Positions 5,747 through 10,984 of a stretch of DNA of 10,984 nucleotides are shown in pieces (the stretch's first letter is position 1; every line of letters starts with the position of its first letter). The notes beneath the pieces were generated by a model. The model worked only from the letters and a program-made list of their open reading frames with translations. It searched no databases and was not told the origin of the DNA. Source of the DNA: an uncultured Clostridia bacterium. Lineage in GTDB: Bacteria > Bacillota > Clostridia > Oscillospirales > Acutalibacteraceae. The stretch spans positions 1-10,984 of the forward strand of contig CAMFZJ010000038.1 in assembly GCA_946004305.1 (NCBI GenBank). Direction: 5' to 3'. A program made the position numbers and the translations under genes.

Positions 5747-5790
5747 AGGCAACTTATATGAAATCAGCATACCTAAAGGAGAAATAAATA

Positions 5791-5988
5791 ATGAAATTAA
5801 AATATGTTGGAAAGAGTTTTGGAGTGGATTCCTTAACCAACGGAAAAGTATATGAAGCAACTATAGAAGATGAAGACTATTACAGAGTAATTGATGATAG
5901 TGGAGAAGATTATCTGTATCCTAAAATTAATCCTGCTCCGCTTGACGGAAGTTGCGAAGGTGGAGAATGGGAAATAATTGAAAAATAG
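5791..5988 (+). CDS. Small acidic conserved hypothetical protein
   Basis: This 65-residue protein reads FGVDSLTNGKVYEA, then YYRVIDDSGEDYLYP, then NPAPLDGSCEGGEWEIIEK. The alternating short beta-type segments, the NGKVYEA turn and the IDDSGEDYLYP strand suggest a small SH3-like barrel. From memory, similar proteins (VDDSGEDYLYS...PLDGSS..GKWEIVED) are scattered through clostridial accessory regions, but I cannot name a function. There is no signal peptide, membrane segment or cysteine pair. The ribosome binding site AAAGGAG at 5775-5781 lies 9 bases before ATG. No convincing promoter was found between the terminator at 5629 and the start, so it may depend on read-through or on a weak promoter. 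A long hairpin at 6015-6055 follows and separates it from the convergent symporter gene. Confidence 0.75.
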   Translation: MKLKYVGKSFGVDSLTNGKVYEATIEDEDYYRVIDDSGEDYLYPKINPAPLDGSCEGGEWEIIEK

Positions 5989-6014
5989 TTTAATTTACTA
6001 AAACACTTACAAAT

Positions 6015-6071
6015 GAAATGCATCCCAAAAGGTAACCACTTTTGGGATGCATTTCAAAGCTTGAGAGCTTT
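6015..6071. terminator. Long perfect hairpin plus a second small hairpin between convergent genes
   Basis: A perfect 17-bp inverted repeat (left arm 6015-6031, right arm 6039-6055; arm sequence GAAATGCATCCCAAAAG) encloses a 7-base loop GTAACCA. Immediately after it, AAAGCT-TGAG-AGCTTT (6056-6071) forms another perfect stem. The pair sits between the end of the 65-residue gene and the end of the symporter gene, so a bidirectional transcription stop is the likely job. Neither direction has a classic long T tail directly after the large stem. Confidence 0.65.
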
Positions 6072-6082
6072 TATCCATTAAT

Positions 6083-7510
6083 TTACTTATCAACAGTCGG
6101 AATAGGGGTTTTGTCATACTCATCAAGGCGGTTGCCGTAAAGATAATAGTTGGTTTCTTTAACCACCAATCCGGAAAGGAGCAGAACTGCAATAAGGTTT
6201 GGTATAGCCATAAGTGCATTGAAAATATCTGATAATGTCCACACCATATCAAGAGCAATTACAGGAGCTACCAAAAGTACGAATATAAAAATCAGCTTAT
6301 AAGGAATCATACCCTTTCTACCGAATAAATATTCAACGCATCTTTCTCCGTAATATGACCAGCCTAAAATTGTGGAATAGGCAAAGGCTACTATACCAAC
6401 TACCAAAATAGGTGTTCCGATATAGGGAATCTGCTGGAACGCCATATATGTAAGTCCGCCGCCGTCGCTAAATGACATTGCAGGGTTTTTGATAATTGAG
6501 CTTACCAACACAAGACCTGTCATAAGACATACCACAACTGTATCCCAGAACGTACCTGTTGAAGAAATCATAGCCTGACGAACAGCGTTTCTTGACTGAG
6601 CCGCTGACGCTACAATAGGAGCAGAACCCATACCTGATTCGTTAGAGAACAATCCTCTTGCAATACCGTATCTTGCCGCAAGCATAATTGATGTACCTAA
6701 AAATCCCCCTGCTACTGCCTTAAGTGAAAAAGCCTCGGAAACAATCATCGTAATTGCTGACCAAAGAACGTCATAGTTCATTACAAGGATTGTAGTACAA
6801 CCTAACACATAGAAAACAGCCATAATCGGAACAAGAAATTCGCATACTTTTGAAATTGACTTAATGCCTCCGAAAATAACAACCGCAGTAACAATTGAAA
6901 CCAAAATTCCCACAATAACAGATACTACTGAAACTTTGTTGCCAAAAAGAGTTACTGTACCTAAATCAAAGGTTTTAGTCATAATGTCGGAAATAGCGTT
7001 GACCTGAACTCCGGAGCCAATACCAAAGGAAGCAAGAAGGGCAAATACTGCAAACATCACACCTAAAAGCTTTCCAAGCCACTTAATTGAGATACCGCGC
7101 TCAAGGGCAAACATTGCACCTCCAAGCATACGTCCGTCTTTGGTTTTAACACGGTACTTTACTGCAATTAATGACTCAGCATATTTTGTGGCAATACCAA
7201 ATACACCTGTAAGCCAGCACCACAACACGGCACCTGCACCTCCAAGTGCAACAGCAGTACCTACGCCGATAATGTTACCTGTACCGATTGTTGAGGCTAA
7301 AGCAGTAGCCAAAGCCTGAAAAGGACTGATGTCACCGTCTGAGTCAGGGTCTTTTGCAACTGACAGCTTAATAGCCTTCAAGGTTTTTCTCTGGATAAAT
7401 TTTGTTCTGATTGTCATAAACAGGTGAGTTCCCAGAAGCAGGATAATCATAAACCAGCCCCACAAAAAATCGTCCACGCTGTTTATTACGTTTGTAATAG
7501 CGTCTATCAC
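6083..7510 (-). CDS. Sodium:alanine/glycine symporter family protein (AGCS)
   Basis: This 475-residue integral membrane protein has about 10-11 hydrophobic segments, the usual size of the AGCS (AlsT/DagA) family, which imports alanine, glycine or related small amino acids with sodium. Family signatures are clear: the N-terminal block STIGTGNIIGVGTAVALGGA (73-92) with the following WCWLTGVFGIATKYAE, the block GLFSNESGMGSAPIVASAA (286-304), and FAYSTILGWSYYGERC (376-391). The substrate cannot be told from sequence alone; some family members take glutamine. The start codon is GTG at 7510-7508, preceded by the strong Shine-Dalgarno AAAGGGGGAG. Only 24 bases separate it from the HAD gene upstream, so the two are probably cotranscribed. 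No glycine riboswitch is visible, and the short gap leaves no room for one. Confidence 0.94.
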   Translation of the reverse strand: MIDAITNVINSVDDFLWGWFMIILLLGTHLFMTIRTKFIQRKTLKAIKLSVAKDPDSDGDISPFQALATALASTIGTGNIIGVGTAVALGGAGAVLWCWLTGVFGIATKYAESLIAVKYRVKTKDGRMLGGAMFALERGISIKWLGKLLGVMFAVFALLASFGIGSGVQVNAISDIMTKTFDLGTVTLFGNKVSVVSVIVGILVSIVTAVVIFGGIKSISKVCEFLVPIMAVFYVLGCTTILVMNYDVLWSAITMIVSEAFSLKAVAGGFLGTSIMLAARYGIARGLFSNESGMGSAPIVASAAQSRNAVRQAMISSTGTFWDTVVVCLMTGLVLVSSIIKNPAMSFSDGGGLTYMAFQQIPYIGTPILVVGIVAFAYSTILGWSYYGERCVEYLFGRKGMIPYKLIFIFVLLVAPVIALDMVWTLSDIFNALMAIPNLIAVLLLSGLVVKETNYYLYGNRLDEYDKTPIPTVDK

Positions 7511-7534
7511 ACTACTCCCCCTTTATTTTCTCAT

Positions 7535-8185
7535 TTATTTTAACAATAAATTTTTCACTTCATTAAGATTCTTCACAACTGAATATGTAATCGAGCGGAT
7601 TTCTTCATTAGGCTCATCCTGATCAGGAACCATAACAGTTACACAGCCTGCACCGCTTGCAGAGCGTATTCCGTTTGGACTGTCCTCAATAGCCATACAT
7701 TCCTTAGGCTTTAGCTGAAGCTCACTACAAGCCCTTAAATAAATATCAGGCTTAGGCTTTCCCTGTTTCACCATAGAGGCACATACGACCTTGTCAAAAT
7801 ACTTGTACAGTCCAACCTGCTTTAAATACTTTTCTGTCCGTTCAGGGGCAGTTGCTGTTGCAATAGCAGTTTTATAGCCGTTATCCTTTAAAAATGAAAG
7901 CAGTTCTTCTGCATAAGGCTTTTTTTCAATTCCGTTTTCACTTATGTATTTGTCCATAAGGTCAATTCGCTTTTGGTGAACAGCATAGTAGTCAAAATCC
8001 TGTCCGAAAAAGCTCTTCAGCTTTTCTATTGCAAAAGGTCTAGCCATACTCCGTATAGCTAATGCGTGGTATCTTTCCATAGGATAGCCGTAAAAATCAG
8101 CCGCCTCACACCAAAAGCGTATATATAGTTTTTCTGTATCAAGGACTACTCCGTCCATATCAAATACAATGCCTTTTATTTCCAT
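7535..8185 (-). CDS. HAD-superfamily phosphatase, beta-phosphoglucomutase-like
   Basis: From ATG at 8185 this is a 216-residue haloacid-dehalogenase-type hydrolase of the subfamily with an alpha-helical cap between motifs I and II. Motif I is FDMDGVVLDTE (8-18; nucleophile D9, acid/base D11), motif II lies in AIATAT (107-112), motif III is KQGKPKPD (140-147) and motif IV is AIEDSPNG (165-172; E167 and D168 bind magnesium). It probably dephosphorylates or isomerises a sugar phosphate or similar small phosphate ester, but the substrate is unknown. The frame stays open to a TTG at 8203. The ATG at 8185 is preferred because GGTGAGA lies just upstream and because the family normally begins a few residues before motif I. 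It is followed after 24 bases by the symporter gene. Confidence 0.92.
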   Translation of the reverse strand: MEIKGIVFDMDGVVLDTEKLYIRFWCEAADFYGYPMERYHALAIRSMARPFAIEKLKSFFGQDFDYYAVHQKRIDLMDKYISENGIEKKPYAEELLSFLKDNGYKTAIATATAPERTEKYLKQVGLYKYFDKVVCASMVKQGKPKPDIYLRACSELQLKPKECMAIEDSPNGIRSASGAGCVTVMVPDQDEPNEEIRSITYSVVKNLNEVKNLLLK

Positions 8186-8204
8186 AAATCTCACCAATAA
8201 CAAT

Positions 8205-8233
8205 ATTCTACACTATGCAACAAAAAAATACAA
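8205..8233 (-). promoter_or_regulatory. Possible weak promoter for the HAD-symporter unit
   Basis: On the minus strand, TTGTAT (8233-8228), a 17-bp spacer and TAGAAT (8210-8205) lie in the 73-base gap between the EamA stop and the HAD start. The -10 is good (5/6) but the -35 matches only at TTG. The region is very AT-rich, so chance matches are likely. No terminator was recognised in this gap, so read-through from the EamA gene is also possible. Confidence 0.3.
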
Positions 8234-8258
8234 ACAAAATTTAATAATTTTGCATAAT

Positions 8259-9191
8259 TTATTTCTTATCCTGCATTTTTGTAAAATTAACTAAAAAGAT
8301 TCCCAGAGATATCAGGATTAGAGCTAATAAATTTTCCGGCTTAAAAATATTTTCACCCAAAAGCAAGCCTGAAATTATAGTTCCGAAAATCGGTACAAGC
8401 ATATTAAAAACAGCAATTTTACTAACCTGATGATATTTAAGCAGTACAGTCCACAGCATAAAGCTTACGGAAGATACAAAAGCAAGCCACAGAATAATTC
8501 CCATTCCTAAAAGGTTTGTAAAGTCAATGGTACCGCCTATAGCAATACCTAAAGCTGTAAGACATACACCCCCAAAGGTTAGCTGCCATGCCGTAATCAT
8601 AAAGGGAGAAATCTTCCCTGCCTTTTTGGTAATAATATTACCTCCTGCTCCGCAAAAGGTGGAAATAAGCACAATAATATCACCGGCAAAATTAATTCCT
8701 CCAAATGACATACCTGCTATATTAATTAATATGATACCTGCAAAGCCAATAACACAGCCTATTATTTTGGCAAAGTTAAGCCTGTCGGAAGCAAAAAACA
8801 TTCCTGCCATAATAACCGATACCAAAGAGGTTGCGCCGGTTATTATTGATGTGTTTGTTGCAGTTGTCATTCCCACGCCCACCGCTGAAAAAAAGTACTG
8901 CATAAAGGTCTGAACAAAACCAAGACTTCCGATAAAAAATATATTTTCCCTTTTTATCATCATTGACTTGGGATTTATGCATATACCTATTATAAATGCC
9001 ATTAGTCCTGCAAGAATAAATCTGACACCTGCAAACAGTACCATTGACCCTATGTCTTTGTCTGTTATATTAAACTGTGCATAATCATATTTAATTAGAG
9101 GAAAGGCTGTTCCCCACAATAGTGTACATAACACAGCACATATTACTGCTATGTATTTATTCCTTATCAGCTTTACTGCCCTTTCTTTCAT
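8259..9191 (-). CDS. EamA/DMT-superfamily permease
   Basis: This 310-residue protein has ten predicted membrane segments arranged as two EamA repeats (about residues 13-158 and 169-303), the standard build of 10-TMS drug/metabolite transporters. Characteristic pieces are LLWGTAFPLIKY near the N-terminus, RFILAGLMAF, the end of repeat 1 with GFAGIILIN, and the end of repeat 2 with LLLGE followed by a final LGIFLVN helix. Members export or exchange amino acids, metabolites or drugs across the cytoplasmic membrane; the substrate cannot be read from the sequence. The ATG at 9191 has GGTGAGG with good spacing, nearly the same initiation region as the HAD gene. It is the first gene of the minus-strand block and has its own promoter. 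A long antisense open frame (8527-8913) inside it is a shadow. Confidence 0.92.
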   Translation of the reverse strand: MKERAVKLIRNKYIAVICAVLCTLLWGTAFPLIKYDYAQFNITDKDIGSMVLFAGVRFILAGLMAFIIGICINPKSMMIKRENIFFIGSLGFVQTFMQYFFSAVGVGMTTATNTSIITGATSLVSVIMAGMFFASDRLNFAKIIGCVIGFAGIILINIAGMSFGGINFAGDIIVLISTFCGAGGNIITKKAGKISPFMITAWQLTFGGVCLTALGIAIGGTIDFTNLLGMGIILWLAFVSSVSFMLWTVLLKYHQVSKIAVFNMLVPIFGTIISGLLLGENIFKPENLLALILISLGIFLVNFTKMQDKK

Positions 9192-9223
9192 AAATCCTCA
9201 CCAAAAAAACGTAATACGTTGTA

Positions 9224-9253
9224 ATTATACTATATTTTTTTAATGTTTGTAAA
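9224..9253 (-). promoter_or_regulatory. Probable sigma-A promoter of the EamA gene
   Basis: On the minus strand, a -35 TTTACA (9253-9248), an 18-bp spacer and a perfect -10 TATAAT (9229-9224) lie 33 bases before the ATG. A second TATAAT at 9261-9256 overlaps upstream but has no obvious partner. Confidence 0.65.
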
Positions 9254-9361
9254 CTATTATAAAACCATCTCTTTTGTAAAAAATTTACGAGGTGTTCATA
9301 ATAAATAAAATCTTGTAAATATGTCACAAAGCAAAGCACTAAATATTATACAAATTCATAA

Positions 9362-9390
9362 TTGATTTGGTTTGAGAACTATTATATAAT
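9362..9390 (+). promoter_or_regulatory. Sigma-A promoter of the secreted modular protein gene
   Basis: A -35 TTGATT (9362-9367), a 17-bp spacer and a perfect -10 TATAAT (9385-9390) give a predicted start near 9397 and a leader of about 39 bases. The ribosome binding site GGAGGA (9421-9426) lies 9 bases before ATG. The stretch upstream, 9254-9361, contains no gene but has several TTGTAAA motifs. Confidence 0.75.
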
Positions 9391-9435
9391 TAAAATGTAT
9401 AGGTTATATTATTGAATAAAGGAGGATTTCCTATA

Positions 9436-10984
9436 ATGAAAATGAAAAAATTTTTAGCGGTGCTACTGTCAGTTTTGATGTTAGCATCTGTAATGTCAGT
9501 TGCTGCTGTAAATGTTTCTGCAGCTTCAACAGTTTATGTTGACGTTACTGAGGCGTCAACCGGTGAAGAAGACTACTGGGCGTGGATTTGGACTGACGGC
9601 TCAGAGGGCAGCTGGAGTCAAATGACTAAAGACAGCCAAGGATACTATGAAGTAAGTATGGAAGCAGGACAAAATGTAGTGTTTGTCCGTATGCAAGCAG
9701 ATGTACCTGCTGATTGGGACACAAAGTGGAACCAGTCAGATGACACTTCATTTGACGGAACTAATAATCTTTGTACCATCAAATGGGCTGATTCATACGG
9801 CGGAGATATGGGCGTTTCCTGGTCACAGTATTCCGGTGGTGATAACCCTACAACTCCGATTTATACTGACGCACCTACTCAACCGGCAACAGGTTCAGGA
9901 AACGGCAAGTTTGTATTAGTATGTGACAACGGAGATTTGGGTTATTTCGATAACGGCACCTTTACTTACGATTTTGCAGAGATAACATATGTATGGGTTC
10001 GCAACTACGACACAGGTGTTCAATACTGTACAGACGGCTGGCAAGGCTTAGTACAGTCGGTAACACTTGTAAACGAAAGCGTTACATCAGAGTTTAACAA
10101 GCTGGGAGTTCCCGCAGGAACACAAACACTTACACTTGTTGATAACGGCAACGATACATTCACACTTTCTTATGGTGATGCACCGACTCCAACACAAGCT
10201 CCTACACAGGAACCGACAGAAGCCCCAACACAGGCTCCGACTCAAGAACCAACAGAAGCCCCAACACAGGCTCCAACTCAGGAACCGACAGAAGCTCCTA
10301 CACAGGCTCCAACTCAAGAACCGACAGAAGCTCCGACACAAACTCCTACTGAGCAGTCAACCACAGAGGATGCCACTACTTCTGACAACTTAACAGTAAG
10401 AGCTTCATCAAACCTTAATTTAGATGTTCAAAGTGTTCAGGTTGACGGAAATAAAGTTACTGTAATTTATGACCTAACTTCTAAGGATAAAATCGTTGAC
10501 GGTCAGGGCGTAGTTACATATGATACATCAAAACTGTTTTTAGACCCATCTGATAATTCACAGGCGGTAATGTTCCCGCTAATCTCTACTAACCTGGTAA
10601 GCAACATTAACGCCTCCGGAAATACTGTTAAATTTAATTTTACCGATATTGACAATGACACAAAACAGGGCAAGTATGACTTTACTAACAGAGGTACACT
10701 TGTTGCACTTACTTTCACAGTTATAGACGGTGCCGGCGGTGTAACTGATGTTAAGTTAAATATTGAAGAACTAGATTCTATTGATACAACCTATGTAACA
10801 AACAATGTTGTATCTGCTGAAGGAATTTCTGATATCGAGCTTGATTCTACAATTATGAATGGACAGATTCTGACAACACCTGCAACGGAAGCTACTACTA
10901 ACGTAACAGAAGCAACACAGACAACAGATACAACAGACTCAACACAGGCAACCGATACAACTGAGTCAACAGAGCCAAGTGAAA
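9436..10984 (+). CDS. Secreted modular protein with starch-binding-like and cohesin-like domains (3' end beyond window)
   Basis: The frame is open from ATG at 9436 to the window edge: 516 complete codons with no stop. Residues 1-30 are a Sec signal peptide (MKMKKFLAVLLSVLML...VSA-A). Residues 32-133 form an aromatic-rich beta module with YWAWIW (47-52), NVVFVRM (80-86), DWDTKWNQSDDT (93-104), DGTNN (107-111) and VSWSQY; this resembles the CBM26-type starch-binding modules of Ruminococcus/Eubacterium amylases. Residues 156-247 are a second, unrecognised beta-rich module. Residues 252-299 are four exact copies of PTQAPTQEPTEA, a mucin-like linker. Residues 317-480 resemble a cohesin/carbohydrate-binding jelly-roll of cellulosome and amylosome proteins. 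A Thr/Glu-rich linker (482-516) then leads out of the window. It is probably exported and may attach to starch, or to the cell surface through a missing C-terminus. The domain calls rest on motif memory, and no catalytic domain is visible in this part. Confidence 0.85.
   Translation, partial: MKMKKFLAVLLSVLMLASVMSVAAVNVSAASTVYVDVTEASTGEEDYWAWIWTDGSEGSWSQMTKDSQGYYEVSMEAGQNVVFVRMQADVPADWDTKWNQSDDTSFDGTNNLCTIKWADSYGGDMGVSWSQYSGGDNPTTPIYTDAPTQPATGSGNGKFVLVCDNGDLGYFDNGTFTYDFAEITYVWVRNYDTGVQYCTDGWQGLVQSVTLVNESVTSEFNKLGVPAGTQTLTLVDNGNDTFTLSYGDAPTPTQAPTQEPTEAPTQAPTQEPTEAPTQAPTQEPTEAPTQAPTQEPTEAPTQTPTEQSTTEDATTSDNLTVRASSNLNLDVQSVQVDGNKVTVIYDLTSKDKIVDGQGVVTYDTSKLFLDPSDNSQAVMFPLISTNLVSNINASGNTVKFNFTDIDNDTKQGKYDFTNRGTLVALTFTVIDGAGGVTDVKLNIEELDSIDTTYVTNNVVSAEGISDIELDSTIMNGQILTTPATEATTNVTEATQTTDTTDSTQATDTTESTEPSE
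10189..10332 (+). repeat. Four tandem 36-bp coding repeats (12-residue PTQ/EPTEA linker)
   Basis: Four 36-bp units encode exactly the same 12 residues, PTQAPTQEPTEA, at residues 252-263, 264-275, 276-287 and 288-299. A partial degenerate unit follows (PTQTPTEQ). The DNA copies differ at synonymous positions (CCA/CCG/CCT, GCC/GCT, CAA/CAG), so the array is not a very recent perfect duplication. Such arrays can change copy number. Confidence 0.93.

Noticed and set aside
7511..7534. A glycine riboswitch upstream of the AGCS symporter
   Set aside because: Only 24 bases separate the HAD stop and the symporter start, with no room for an aptamer.
8186..8203. Extended N-terminus of the HAD phosphatase from a TTG at 8203
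   Set aside because: The ATG at 8185 has GGTGAGA at proper spacing and puts motif I at the usual distance from the start.
8527..8913. A 128-residue proline- and isoleucine-rich frame antisense to the EamA gene
   Set aside because: It is the reverse-strand shadow of a membrane protein gene, without a ribosome binding site or recognisable domain.
10136..10393. Open frames on both strands (plus 10136-10393, minus 10087-10341) with repetitive proteins
   Set aside because: They are out-of-frame translations of the PT-rich tandem repeat in the secreted protein; the repetitive content keeps other frames free of stops.

Overview
The window looks like one end of a draft contig from a low-GC gut Firmicute, most likely a Clostridia/Oscillospiraceae (Ruminococcus-like) bacterium. 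The evidence is the AT-rich composition, strong GGAGG-type ribosome binding sites, the pairing of trmK with a Nif3-like gene, an AGCS-family symporter, and above all a secreted modular protein with a starch-binding-like module, PT/EPTEAPTQ linkers and a cohesin-like domain. The organism assignment is inference. The first 44 bases are not biological: they are an Illumina Nextera i7-side adapter including an 8-base index and the Tn5 mosaic end, so real sequence begins at 45.

Layout. (1) 45-1680, minus strand: a ComM/YifB Mg-chelatase-like AAA+ ATPase with its own promoter and terminator. (2) 1813-4573, plus strand: a divergently transcribed housekeeping run made of a stand-alone sigma-70-family factor, a double zinc-ribbon protein with a strong terminator, then a tight operon of a DUF1858 redox-disulfide protein, TrmK (tRNA m1A22 methyltransferase) and a short Nif3-like dinuclear-metal protein. 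(3) 4574-5988, plus strand: an accessory island abutting the nif3 stop codon. It holds the 3' part of a phage minor-head-type protein, lacking its 5' end and broken by an in-frame TAG, a small overlapping partner gene, two back-to-back terminators, a tiny possibly frameshifted ORF and a small conserved acidic protein. (4) 6015-6071: a long hairpin between the convergent units. (5) 6083-9191, minus strand: an EamA/DMT permease, a HAD phosphatase and an AGCS sodium:amino-acid symporter. (6) 9192-9435: a divergent promoter region. (7) 9436 to the window end, plus strand: the first 516 codons of the secreted modular protein, which runs off the edge.

How the genes fit together. The sigma factor, zinc ribbon, DUF1858, TrmK and Nif3-like genes look like a conserved core neighbourhood; trmK and the Nif3-like gene are also neighbours in Bacillus (yqfN-yqfO). 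The phage-derived piece seems to have landed, or been left by deletion, exactly behind this operon, so its genes may now be read from the operon promoter. The HAD and symporter genes probably form a two-gene unit. The modular protein has its own good sigma-A promoter and is the likely polysaccharide-interacting surface or secreted factor.

The most interesting part is the island at 4574-5988. It may carry a decayed phage structural/effector C-terminal domain together with a still intact small partner gene. No tRNA, rRNA, CRISPR array or complete insertion sequence was seen.
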